This document shows, piece by piece, positions 1 through 8,173 of a DNA stretch of 64,000 nucleotides. Source of the stretch: JBBIJR01 sp037445875 (lineage in GTDB: Bacteria; CLD3; SB21); contig JBBIJR010000002.1 in NCBI GenBank assembly GCA_037445875.1, forward strand, positions 29,845-93,844, written 5' to 3'. Both the position numbers and the translations under genes were made by a program. Below the pieces are notes generated by a model. That model had not been told where the DNA came from, did no database searches, and worked only from the letters and a program-made list of their open reading frames with translations. Each line of letters begins with the position of its first letter. Position 1 is the stretch's first letter.

Positions 1-1
1 G

Positions 2-229
2 TTTGGCGGAACGGAAGAACTCGAAATCGTCCGCCGCCTTCGGGCGTGGCTGTCCGGATTCCGATCAGCGGAGGAGCAGGACGCGTTGTATAACAAAGGA
101 GAATCGGAGGTCGAGCGGCTCACGGAAGAGGAGTTGGTGCTCTACGAGATCATGGATCTGAGCAAGCGGCTGCATGCGAGGCAGATCAAAGACACAACCG
201 GTCATAACAAGGGTGTACTCGTGCGATGA
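2..229 (+). CDS. 3' end of an unrecognised protein (5' truncated by the window edge)
   Basis: An open frame enters from the left edge and runs 75 codons to a TGA at 227-229. The visible tail is charged and probably helical, with a stretch rich in Glu and Leu (VERLTEEELVLYEIMDLSK). The stop overlaps the ATG of the next gene as ATGA, which suggests translational coupling and is the main reason to believe the frame. The tail resembles no family I can name, and too little is present to assign a function. Confidence 0.45.
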   Translation, partial: FGGTEELEIVRRLRAWLSGFRSAEEQDALYNKGESEVERLTEEELVLYEIMDLSKRLHARQIKDTTGHNKGVLVR

Positions 230-717
230 AACCGCTGTTCACGGCCGTTCGGGCGCTGTTCTTCATGAGCGGATTTGTGTTCCTCTGGGCATGGGTCGCT
301 CTGGCCGTGCGCAAAGAATACGATCCTGTGCTGGGAATTACGCTGCCGCGATGGCTCGAACCGGCCGGCGCGGCATTGTTCGTCCTGGGCGGAGCCCTGG
401 CGTTGACGTGCGTTGCCTCGTTCGTTGTCGTAGGCAAGGGGACACCGGCGCCCTTCGATGCGCCACGGGTGTTCGTGGCCGTCGGTCCTTATCGATACGT
501 GCGCAATCCGATGTACATCGGCGCGTTCTTCGTCGTGCTCGGTTTTGGCCTCTTCCTGAATTCCGCGGCCATTCTGCTGTTTGGTCTGCCGTGGCTGCTC
601 TTCGCTCACGTCTTTGTGCTCGTGTATGAAGAACCGGCTCTTCGACGCCGGTTCGGCGGCACGTACGAAACGTATTGCGCGCGCGTCCATCGATGGATAC
701 CGCGGCGGCCGCGGTGA
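226..717 (+). CDS. Isoprenylcysteine carboxyl methyltransferase / PEMT-family integral membrane methyltransferase
   Basis: 163 residues. Hydrophobic segments lie near residues 5-25, 42-65 and 105-130. The family signature is visible as GPYRYVRNPMYIGAF near residues 86-100, followed by YEEPALRRRFG and a C-terminal RWIP. This PEMT/ICMT-like layout is the SAM-binding half of membrane methyltransferases that act on lipids, isoprenoids or prenylated groups at the membrane. Bacterial members are usually of unknown substrate, so none is assigned. The start overlaps the upstream stop by 4 bp (ATGA), so the two are probably co-transcribed. The next gene is convergent. Confidence 0.85.
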   Translation: MKPLFTAVRALFFMSGFVFLWAWVALAVRKEYDPVLGITLPRWLEPAGAALFVLGGALALTCVASFVVVGKGTPAPFDAPRVFVAVGPYRYVRNPMYIGAFFVVLGFGLFLNSAAILLFGLPWLLFAHVFVLVYEEPALRRRFGGTYETYCARVHRWIPRRPR

Positions 718-735
718 GAGCGGTCTCCAGGCACA

Positions 736-2388
736 TCATTTTACCAACGCCATCTTCCGCGTGATCGAGGAGGCCCCTACCTCGAGGCGGAAAAAATAAA
801 CGCCGCTGCTGAGGGAGTGTACCGACGAATCGAACAGGATCCTGTGCGCTCCCGCACGCCGGTTCCCGTCAACCAGCCTTGCCACTTCTTCACCCACAAT
901 ATTATATACACTGAGCCGGACGTATCCCGATGTTATCAATTCGTACTCGATGGTCGTGACGGCATTGAACGGATTGGGATAGTTCTGCATGAGACGGAAG
1001 CTCGCCGGCACGTTCGGATTGCTGATACTCGTCCCCAGGTCCGAAATCCGGATCGGACAGGTCCAGATCTGGTAGAGTCCGCTCGAATTGTCCATCCACA
1101 CCGGCCAGAGGCTGTCGCCGACGGAAGTCAGGCCGATGTTGTCTCCCTGATAACCCTGGCCCAGGCCGCCGATCGGCTGGGGTTTGAAGTGATGATCGCC
1201 GATCTCGTAGTCGGTCCAGGTCGTACCTCCGTCGACGGAGCGGGAGAGGAAGACGCCGCAGGAATCCGAGGTCGTGTTCCTGTCGTCGTAGTAGAGCACG
1301 TTGATCCCGCCTCCATCGTCCACGTGAATCGCGGGGAAGTACTGGTAGTTGCTGTCGTTCACCTCGTCCTGATTGACCCGGATGCCCGCGGACCAGGTCG
1401 CGCCGCCGTCGGTTGAACGATGGAAGACGATGTCGGGGTCCGAGCCGGCCGGTGCGAGGTTCTTCTCCGTCGTCACGATATAGATCCATCCGTTCCTCGG
1501 ACCTCCGGATTTATCTACATCGATGCGGGGAAGGCCATTTGTTCGAATGTTGGCTTTTTTTTCAAAGATGCCGGCGATCCCGTTCATATCGAACGCGTTC
1601 TCCGTGGCCGTCCACGTGACGCCGCCGTTGGTCGAAAACGCAAAACCCACGTAATCTTCCGTAAACGGCGACGCGCTGATCACGCCGGCCCAGCAGCCGT
1701 ACACCGTACCGTTGGAGCCGACGGCCACCTCGCCGCCCTGGCATCGCTGAGGGGGGCTGTTCACCTGCACGCGGGCGCTCCAATTCACGCCGCCGTTCGT
1801 CGTGTACGCACAGGCGGCTGGAGGTGTGGTGGTGTCAAACCGTACCCAGAACGCGTACGAACGGCCGTAATACGGGCTTGCAGGATTCACATCCGAGGCG
1901 AGGGTCGCCCGGTCCTGGTCGTTGGTAGCGATTGTTGCCTGCGACGACCAGGCAAGACCGTAATTGGTCGAATAATGCGAGTACAGTCCGGGCGAAAAAC
2001 CGAGCCGGATGAGCAGGAACGTACCGTTCTTGTCGATCACGATACCCGGATCGCCGTGATGGAACTGGATGGGCGCTCCGCTGCATGTGTCGCTGCCGAA
2101 CCAGGTCGTACCGGCGTCGGTTGTGACGTAAATTCCTTCGCTGATAAAGCCGCTGCCGAGGTTGATCGTATTGGCGCTGGCGAAGAGTACGTTCGGGTCG
2201 GCCGGATGTCGAGTGATGAAGGTCTCCGTCTGAGTGACGGCGCTCGGATAGACCCGGTACGGCGATCCGATCACGAGCGAACCGCTCTTTCCGGTTTGCC
2301 CCTCCAGGCTCTCGTTCAGGCCCATTACCAGAGCGATCAGGAGGATCGCCAAGACGCTGAAGAATGTAATGCAGGTTCCATGGTTCAT
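736..2388 (-). CDS. Secreted BNR/Asp-box beta-propeller protein (sialidase fold) with T9SS sorting domain
   Basis: 550 residues. The N-terminus is a signal peptide (hydrophobic segment near residues 8-24, ending near SLEGQ). The body carries repeated Asp-box motifs: TTDAGTTW, TTNGGVNW, STNGGVTW, STDGGATW, SVDGGTTW. These are typical of the six-bladed sialidase/exo-alpha-sialidase fold. The last 90 residues form a type A T9SS sorting domain with NYPNPFN, GVYFFRLEVG and a basic end (RKMALVK). The protein is therefore likely exported through the outer membrane and anchored or released by T9SS. I see no complete sialidase catalytic set (Arg triad, FRIP), so enzymatic activity is unproven. The ATG at 2388 has GGAGAA upstream. 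Confidence 0.85.
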   Translation of the reverse strand: MNHGTCITFFSVLAILLIALVMGLNESLEGQTGKSGSLVIGSPYRVYPSAVTQTETFITRHPADPNVLFASANTINLGSGFISEGIYVTTDAGTTWFGSDTCSGAPIQFHHGDPGIVIDKNGTFLLIRLGFSPGLYSHYSTNYGLAWSSQATIATNDQDRATLASDVNPASPYYGRSYAFWVRFDTTTPPAACAYTTNGGVNWSARVQVNSPPQRCQGGEVAVGSNGTVYGCWAGVISASPFTEDYVGFAFSTNGGVTWTATENAFDMNGIAGIFEKKANIRTNGLPRIDVDKSGGPRNGWIYIVTTEKNLAPAGSDPDIVFHRSTDGGATWSAGIRVNQDEVNDSNYQYFPAIHVDDGGGINVLYYDDRNTTSDSCGVFLSRSVDGGTTWTDYEIGDHHFKPQPIGGLGQGYQGDNIGLTSVGDSLWPVWMDNSSGLYQIWTCPIRISDLGTSISNPNVPASFRLMQNYPNPFNAVTTIEYELITSGYVRLSVYNIVGEEVARLVDGNRRAGAHRILFDSSVHSLSSGVYFFRLEVGASSITRKMALVK

Positions 2389-2439
2389 GAGGGTTCTCCG
2401 GTTATCGTGCGTTATGCGTTGGCCCGGTTCGTCCGCGTC

Positions 2440-4572
2440 TCAGAAGCGGTATCCAAGATTCACGCCGGCGAAGAACACTCGCGGCTCGCCGGCCTCGTAG
2501 AATTCCCGCTGGGCTGAATTGATATTGACAAAGGCCACATACGTTCGATCGAAAACGTTATTGATCCCGGCGGTCGCCAGTATATTGAACCGGTCGAACG
2601 TCATATCGAGGCCGACGGTCGAGTTTACCAATTGATATCCTTTGGACTTCTCGGTGTTGCCGTCGTCCACGTACAGGCCCGACACCGCGAGATACGAAAC
2701 TTTGGCAAATCCTGTCACGTGCCGTACGATCTCGTGCTCATAGGAAACCGCAAGGGACAGATTATGCTTCGGGACACTCGGGACAGCGTTGCCCGCAAAA
2801 GACTGGTCGGTCGCGACTACGTTTCCGGTCGTATCCACATCGATCGTGCGTGCCACATACGAATCGTACGTGAAATCTGACAACGTGTAGGCGGTTTTCA
2901 GTCGAAGCCCTTTGAGTACCAGTACGTTGCTCCCGATCTCCACGCCGGTCCGGTTGGTTCTGGCAGAGTTGCGGTAGAACACATCCCCGAAAACCTCAAA
3001 GGGCACAATCTCGTCCTCGACCTTGGTGTTGAAGAACGTGACTTCGAAAAACAGATCTCTGATGTAAGCGCGTTCCGGTTCCACAATATTACCCTTGATA
3101 CCTAGTTCGAAGTTCCTGGACTTCTGGGGCTTCAAATCAGGGTTCAACAGGACGTTGGGCTCAGAACTGGTCGGGTAGTTGTCCAGCTCGTTGCCGGCCG
3201 GAGTGTCAAATCCGAGTCCGTAGGACGTATATGCGGCAATCGTCGGCGTCAGCTTGTAATTCAAGGCCGCTTTGGGCGTGAACGCGTCGAATCGCCGTTT
3301 GGCATTTTGCACTTCGAGTATTTGGTTCTGCGATTCGAACGCCACCCGATCGTACCGACCGGTCAGGAGCAGGTCCGACCGGTCTTTGATTACGTTGAAA
3401 GAATTCTGAAAATAGAACCCCACGTTGCTGATCGTCTCATCCGTGAGTCCTTCCAGGATGTCGCCCTTCTCGCCGTTGATGTTCTCGAACTCACTGATGG
3501 GACCGGACTGAAAGTACGCGTCCGTGCCGACGGAGAATTCGTTATGTCGGCCGAAAAGCGGCAGGTGATGGACGTATCGCGCGCTGCCGCCGATGCCCTG
3601 CCGGTCGAAGATGCGGTACGTGCGGGCGGTTCGGTGAAAGTACTTGCTGGTCAGGTAGCCCGTGAGCTCGAACTCATTTGGGGTCTCGCCTTCCCCGGAG
3701 AAGGCCTCGAACTTGAGTCCGAGACGGCCCTTCTTCGTCAGACGGAAGGCGTCCCTCGCCACGTCCCGCGGGTTGGCTTGAAAAGGATCCGCATCGTACT
3801 GTTCCCCGGTCAGCGATCCGGGCAGCCGTATTTCTCCGTTGACGTAGTTCGTGAAGACGCTGAAACGCGTGAGGTCGGACGGTTTCGTCTCGATCACGCT
3901 ATTGACAATGTGCCATTCGTCGTCGCTGTGGGGGCGATAGCCGTCGGCGACGTGCCGGTTGTACGTCAGGAGGAAACGGTATTGATCCGTCTTCACGCCC
4001 GTTTTCAATCCGTAGCTCCGGTATCCGTTCGAACCGGTCTCGCCGAAAGCCGTCGCAAACGTGCCGGGAAAATAAATGTCATTGATGAAATTGATCACGC
4101 CGCCCGGCGCATTGGTGTAGAGCGAAGACGCATTGCCTTTGACGATTTCGATCTTGCCTACCGATTGAAAATCGATCGCCTCGATCCGGGTCTGTCCGTC
4201 CGGCTCGGATTCCGGAATGCCGTCGAGCAGAATCCGCACGCCGCGAATGCCCGTGTTGGACCGGCTTCCGAATCCTCGAATGGAGATGCGCACGTCGTGA
4301 TTGCCGTACCGCGACTGCATGAACAGCCCCGGCACGGCCTCCATCACGTCGTTCACGGCCGCCTTTTTTTCGAACCGGTACTCGGCATTATCGATAAGCA
4401 AAGTGGGATACGGGATGTCGATGATCTTCCTTTCCGTTCGAGTCCCGGTAACGATCACTTCCTCGATCTCGTAGTTCCTCAACGTCTCGGACGTGTCTTT
4501 CGTTTGGGTAAAACCGGGAGGTCGAACGGCCAGGAGACCGGCCAACGTCAGTGCAACGAGCAAAGATCGCAT
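2440..4572 (-). CDS. TonB-dependent outer-membrane receptor
   Basis: 710 residues. A signal peptide (to about residue 22) is followed by a TonB-box-like segment (IEEVIVTGTRTERK), then a plug domain (about 50-165) with RISIRGFGSRS, VRILLDGIPE and IEIVKGNASSLYT. The rest is a 22-strand-type barrel ending in VNLGYRF, with the terminal Phe recognised by the BAM machinery. The plug is typical of receptors for siderophores, vitamin B12, metals or sugars imported using TonB-ExbBD energy. The substrate cannot be read from the sequence, and I found no riboswitch in the 210 bp upstream. A small same-strand gene lies upstream and a T9SS cargo gene downstream. Confidence 0.95.
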   Translation of the reverse strand: MRSLLVALTLAGLLAVRPPGFTQTKDTSETLRNYEIEEVIVTGTRTERKIIDIPYPTLLIDNAEYRFEKKAAVNDVMEAVPGLFMQSRYGNHDVRISIRGFGSRSNTGIRGVRILLDGIPESEPDGQTRIEAIDFQSVGKIEIVKGNASSLYTNAPGGVINFINDIYFPGTFATAFGETGSNGYRSYGLKTGVKTDQYRFLLTYNRHVADGYRPHSDDEWHIVNSVIETKPSDLTRFSVFTNYVNGEIRLPGSLTGEQYDADPFQANPRDVARDAFRLTKKGRLGLKFEAFSGEGETPNEFELTGYLTSKYFHRTARTYRIFDRQGIGGSARYVHHLPLFGRHNEFSVGTDAYFQSGPISEFENINGEKGDILEGLTDETISNVGFYFQNSFNVIKDRSDLLLTGRYDRVAFESQNQILEVQNAKRRFDAFTPKAALNYKLTPTIAAYTSYGLGFDTPAGNELDNYPTSSEPNVLLNPDLKPQKSRNFELGIKGNIVEPERAYIRDLFFEVTFFNTKVEDEIVPFEVFGDVFYRNSARTNRTGVEIGSNVLVLKGLRLKTAYTLSDFTYDSYVARTIDVDTTGNVVATDQSFAGNAVPSVPKHNLSLAVSYEHEIVRHVTGFAKVSYLAVSGLYVDDGNTEKSKGYQLVNSTVGLDMTFDRFNILATAGINNVFDRTYVAFVNINSAQREFYEAGEPRVFFAGVNLGYRF

Positions 4573-4784
4573 GATGGATGTCCTTCGTCGTAATTTGTAC
4601 CGTTACAGCTCGAAACAAGCGAGGTGACCGCGGCGTCGGCGCCGGCCCCGCAGGCCGATGATCGAACCGGCGGCACGACACACGGGATGTGCGGAGCGGT
4701 GAATCGCTCACCGGACACACTCGATCCGCCGGTCGCAGGGACGGGCCCGCCAAAATACGGGCTCACTCGCGATGCATGCGATTG

Positions 4785-5207
4785 TCAGGAAGTCGGATTA
4801 GGCGGGTGAAAAACAAAGGGAACGAATCCTTCTTCGATGCAAAGGGCCTCCTCCGCATCGATCATTTCTTTCAGGGCAGGGATCACTTCGAAATCGTCCG
4901 GGCTCCAGAGGCTCAGGATCGCCGTTACCGGTGCGGTGGAGCGCTTTCCCTTGACCGTGTTGTCGCGGCGCACTTCGTCCTTGACTATGGGCTCGTCGGA
5001 ATCTCCCCGGCTGTAGTAGATATCCTCATCCATGTCCGGGATGTCCAGAACGATCGTCACACGGTAAGGGTAGTAGACGAGGGAGATGAACAGGTACGGA
5101 TGGGCGGTAAAGAAGATATGAGCGGCTACCCAGAACGCAACCGCTGTCCTCAGCATCGAATGTAGTCCGGTCGCTCGCATGGTTGGAAAACCGAAGGAAG
5201 ACGGCAT
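4785..5207 (-). CDS. Hypothetical small exported protein
   Basis: 140 residues from the first ATG. An internal ATG at 5180 gives a better signal-peptide-like start (MRATGLHSMLRTAVAFWVAA). One hydrophobic stretch covers residues 18-48, followed by an acidic soluble part (IPDMDEDIYYS) and a C-terminus of normal-looking composition (EEALCIEEGFVPFVF). It sits 212 bp upstream of, and on the same strand as, the TonB-dependent receptor, so it may be part of that transport unit. I recognise no family. A competing plus-strand frame exists here, but its composition looks less protein-like. Confidence 0.5.
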   Translation of the reverse strand: MPSSFGFPTMRATGLHSMLRTAVAFWVAAHIFFTAHPYLFISLVYYPYRVTIVLDIPDMDEDIYYSRGDSDEPIVKDEVRRDNTVKGKRSTAPVTAILSLWSPDDFEVIPALKEMIDAEEALCIEEGFVPFVFHPPNPTS

Positions 5208-5255
5208 AACTTACGCAAAAGGAAATCGTTGTCAAAGGATTTTCTCGGCCAATGT

Positions 5256-5460
5256 CGTGGCAATAATCCCTCTTGATAAAGGGCGACCATCTCAAATAGA
5301 GTGTCCTTTTGGGCTAAAGCCCTCTCCTTTCTTCATTCGTCCGGACAACCCACGACCTAAAGGTCGGGGTAATAATCCCTCTTGATAAATGGCGCGACTA
5401 TCTCAGACACAGAGTATCCCTTTGGGCTGAAGCCCTGTGCTTTCTTCATTCGTCCGGTTA
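5256..5460. repeat. Two tandem copies of an about 110-bp intergenic repeat built from short palindromes
   Basis: The segment AATAATCCCTCTTGATAAA occurs at 5262-5280 and again at 5371-5389. The segment CTTCATTCGTCCGG occurs at 5331-5344 and 5444-5457. Each copy contains a GGGCT(A/G)AAGCCC palindrome. A CACGACCTAAAGGTCG palindrome sits between the copies. The same palindromes recur at 11749-11810, and related ones at 45858-46000, so this is a dispersed family and not only a local duplication. There is no coding capacity. Confidence 0.8.
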
Positions 5461-5577
5461 TGACCCAAAGCAGACTTTCTGTCGCAGAAAGCAGGGTATG
5501 CGCAAGCCTTGATTGAAGAAGCGGAACCGTTTATATTCTGCCAGTTTTCAGCGACATTCACCATTGAAATCAAGCTG

Positions 5578-6894
5578 ATGTCGAGAACTTCCGCACTCCT
5601 CCTTGCCGGTCTTGTCCTTCTGGCACCCGAGCGCCTTTTTGGACAGGGGACGTGGTTCCAGCTCACTCAACCGACCGCTAGAAATCTGGTCCGGCTTTGC
5701 TTCCTCGACAGTTCGGCAGGATGGATCACTGGGGAAAAAGGTACGATCCTCAAGACGACCAACGGCGGTCAGAACTGGACGCAACTTGCTTCACCTACGG
5801 GTGCAGACATTGTCGATATTGAAATGAGCAGTCACCTTCGCGGATGGATGCTGGCCAACGAATTCTCACCGGACAGCGCATCGTTCGGATCGACGATCTA
5901 TCGCACCTCCGACGGCGGGAGCGGATGGACATCGCTCAGCCACTTTGAGGAACTCCTGCTCTGCATCGAATTCCCCGACTCGCTCATCGGCTTTGCGGGC
6001 GGTATCACAGGCAAGATCTTGAGGACAACAGACGGAGGGAACACGTGGCTCGATGCGGAGATCGATTCATTCCTTCCATGGCCCGTGCGGCATATGGACT
6101 TCTTCTCGCCCAGCTACGGATACGCGGTGGGCGGCTACCGCGACATTGCCGGAACAGTGTGGCGAACGACCGACGGAGGCCTTAACTGGAAACCGAAAGG
6201 AGTGGCCAGCGAACCTGTGTATGCCATTCACTACTTCGACTCCCTGAATGTGCTCTGCGCGGGCGGTGACCCGGATTTTGGCGCCGGTATGGCACGCACT
6301 TCGGACGGCGGTGAGACGTGGACATACACGTTCCTCGGTATCTGGGGAGAGGTGCGATCGATGGACTTCCGATCCCCCCTGGAAGGTTGGGCCCCGCTGG
6401 GCTTTGCGGGTACTTACATGCACACGACCGATAGCGGCATCACGTGGAATTGGACCATTCCGCCGAGCAATACCGCTGTGGTCGACGTGGAATTTACCGA
6501 CTCTATCGTCGGCTACATGATCGGGGAGCGCGGCACGGTTCTGAAGTACGTTCATTCCATCGTTTCCGTCGCGGATGGGCCGGATGCCCTTCCGGTCAAC
6601 ACGCACCTCCGGCAGAATTATCCCAATCCGTTCAATCCGTCTACCGTTATCCGTTATCAGTTGTCGGCGGACAGCCGTGTTACCTTGCGCATCTATGACG
6701 AACTCGGTCGGGAGGTCCGTGGTCTGGTGGAAGGCGTGAAGTCCGCCGGATACCACGCGGTAACGTGGGACGGTAAAAACGATGGCGGCCGGGCCTTGCC
6801 CTCCGGTGTGTACTTTTACCGTCTCGAGGCGCGGCCTTTGCCTGGTAACGGCGGGGTATATTCGCAAACACGAAAAATGGTGCTTCTTCGATGA
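5578..6894 (+). CDS. Secreted YCF48/photosystem-II-stability-like beta-propeller with T9SS sorting domain
   Basis: 438 residues from the ATG at 5578, chosen because it starts a clean signal peptide (MSRTSALLLAGLVLLAPERL, cleavage near FGQ). The body has repeated propeller blades with the motif hxTTDGGxxW: KTTNGGQNW, RTSDGGSGW, RTTDGGNTW, RTTDGGLNW, RTSDGGETW, HTTDSGITW. These are typical of the YCF48-like family. Residues from about 350 form a FlgD-like/T9SS sorting domain with NYPNPFN, GYHAVTWDGKNDGG and a basic tail (RKMVLLR). The role is probably an extracellular surface protein; such propellers are usually structural or binding. A hairpin starts at the stop codon. Confidence 0.88.
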   Translation: MSRTSALLLAGLVLLAPERLFGQGTWFQLTQPTARNLVRLCFLDSSAGWITGEKGTILKTTNGGQNWTQLASPTGADIVDIEMSSHLRGWMLANEFSPDSASFGSTIYRTSDGGSGWTSLSHFEELLLCIEFPDSLIGFAGGITGKILRTTDGGNTWLDAEIDSFLPWPVRHMDFFSPSYGYAVGGYRDIAGTVWRTTDGGLNWKPKGVASEPVYAIHYFDSLNVLCAGGDPDFGAGMARTSDGGETWTYTFLGIWGEVRSMDFRSPLEGWAPLGFAGTYMHTTDSGITWNWTIPPSNTAVVDVEFTDSIVGYMIGERGTVLKYVHSIVSVADGPDALPVNTHLRQNYPNPFNPSTVIRYQLSADSRVTLRIYDELGREVRGLVEGVKSAGYHAVTWDGKNDGGRALPSGVYFYRLEARPLPGNGGVYSQTRKMVLLR

Positions 6895-6924
6895 ACTTCC
6901 CGGGTTTCCCACACCGGGAAGTTT
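6894..6924. repeat. Palindromic element just after the T9SS cargo gene
   Basis: A perfect 10-bp inverted repeat, AACTTCCCGG at 6894-6903 and CCGGGAAGTT at 6914-6923, with a 10-nt loop. It begins inside the stop codon of the gene ending at 6894. No T-run follows, so it is not a canonical intrinsic terminator. A related palindrome on the other side of the next gene (8130-8153) suggests a REP-like element. Confidence 0.65.
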
Positions 6925-7012
6925 CACCCGAAAAGTCTCCTTCCAACCATCTCCCCATGCAACCTTCCGGACGGTTGAACGTTAATGGTTCAAGATTGAT
7001 CGGACCTTTACG

Positions 7013-8107
7013 ATGACCGCCTACGGCGAAAAGACGAAACGGAACGGATTCTTCGAGACCCTGGGCCGCGATATCCGGGACGGAGGCCACTACCGGACGA
7101 TCCGGAAGGATTACCGGGAACTGCGAGAGTTCTATATCGGGGAAGAGGGTATCCGCAAATTGCAGCGCAAGAACCCGCCGATGCGGTTTCTGACTACCGG
7201 ATGGTGGCTGCTGAAGGGCCTCATCTACCACCTGACGCCCACGAGACGCCTGATCATCGTGGCCGCGCTCCTGCTGTCCACCGTCAGCCTTCGTGTGGGC
7301 AACACGACGATCAACGACAACGCGTCCCTGGGGTTCCTGCTGGTGCTTTTTGTTCTGATCCTCGAACTGAAGGACAAGCTGCTCGCCCATCACGAACTCG
7401 CTTCGGGCAGGGCCATCCAGCAGGCGTTGATGCCGGAATCGTGCCCCGCCATTACGGGCTGGTCGGTGTGGATGAATTCGCGTCCCGCGCGTGAGGTTGG
7501 TGGGGACCTCGTGGATTGCCTGGAGGTGGAGAAAGACCGGGTGGCGATCCTGCTGGCGGACGTTGCCGGCAAAGGACTGCGGGCGGCCCTGCTCGCCACG
7601 CGTCTCCAGGCCACGGTGCGCGCTCTGGCGGCCGATCATGTATCGCTGGCCGATCTCTGTTCCCGCGTCAATGCGATCTTTCACCGTGACAGTATCAAGA
7701 GCATCTTCGCTTCGCTCCTTTACCTGGAGGTGCGTCCGGATTCGGGCACGATCCGTTATGTGAACGCCGGCCACCTGCCTCCGCTGATCGTGACGGGTCA
7801 GGGAGTGCGGGAATTGGACAAGGGCCAGCGCGCGCTCGGACTGTCCGGCGGCTCGACGTACGTCGAACACACGCTCGACCTGCGGTCCGGTGAGATCTTT
7901 CTCGCGTTTACGGACGGACTGACGGAGGCGCTGAACAGCAGGGGCGAGTTGTACGGCACGGAACGGCTGACGGAGCGCCTGTATTTCCTTCGGCACCTGC
8001 CTGCACGCGAGATCGGCGACTCCGTTCGCCGGGACGTGGAAGCGTTCGTCGGAGAAATGCCCGTCCGCGACGATCTATCGATGGTGGTGTTGAAGAAAGA
8101 AGGTTGA
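7013..8107 (+). CDS. PP2C/SpoIIE-family (RsbU-like) serine phosphatase with two N-terminal membrane segments
   Basis: 364 residues. A basic cytoplasmic N-terminus of about 70 residues is followed by two hydrophobic helices (about 78-93 and 102-122). A SpoIIE-type phosphatase domain (about 150-360) then shows the metal-binding motifs EVGGDLVDCLE, LLADVAGKGLRAAL, FTDGLTEALN and DDLSMVVLK. RsbU/SpoIIE enzymes dephosphorylate STAS anti-anti-sigma proteins in partner-switching cascades. Candidate partners in this window, a STAS protein (53231-53575) and an RsbW-like kinase (58068-58514), lie far away, so pairing is an inference. No GAF, PAS or REC input domain is visible; the membrane helices may be the sensor. 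Confidence 0.88.
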   Translation: MTAYGEKTKRNGFFETLGRDIRDGGHYRTIRKDYRELREFYIGEEGIRKLQRKNPPMRFLTTGWWLLKGLIYHLTPTRRLIIVAALLLSTVSLRVGNTTINDNASLGFLLVLFVLILELKDKLLAHHELASGRAIQQALMPESCPAITGWSVWMNSRPAREVGGDLVDCLEVEKDRVAILLADVAGKGLRAALLATRLQATVRALAADHVSLADLCSRVNAIFHRDSIKSIFASLLYLEVRPDSGTIRYVNAGHLPPLIVTGQGVRELDKGQRALGLSGGSTYVEHTLDLRSGEIFLAFTDGLTEALNSRGELYGTERLTERLYFLRHLPAREIGDSVRRDVEAFVGEMPVRDDLSMVVLKKEG

Positions 8108-8129
8108 GGGGTGTGGATGAGACGTTCCA

Positions 8130-8153
8130 GGTTTGGGAAACCCGGAAAGTTTC
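8130..8153. repeat. Short palindrome after the phosphatase gene
   Basis: GGTTTGGGAAACC forms a 5-bp stem, extended imperfectly by TTCC and GGAA on either side. It shares GGGAAACCCGG and AAGTTTC with the reverse complement of the palindrome at 6894-6924, so the phosphatase gene is bracketed by inverted copies of one element. Confidence 0.5.
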
Positions 8154-8173
8154 ATCAGACCAGGAATGTTACG

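Noticed and set aside
3307..4593. Long plus-strand frame opposite the TonB receptor
   Set aside because: Its translation is low in hydrophobic order and mirrors the receptor's codon pattern; the receptor on the other strand has clear plug and barrel motifs.
4573..4784. Cobalamin or other riboswitch upstream of the TonB receptor
   Set aside because: The region is GC-rich with small inverted segments, but I could not find a B12-box-like core or another known aptamer pattern.
4624..5165. Plus-strand frames opposite the small exported protein
   Set aside because: They lack signal, domain or good composition; the minus-strand frame has a plausible signal peptide and the receptor's orientation.
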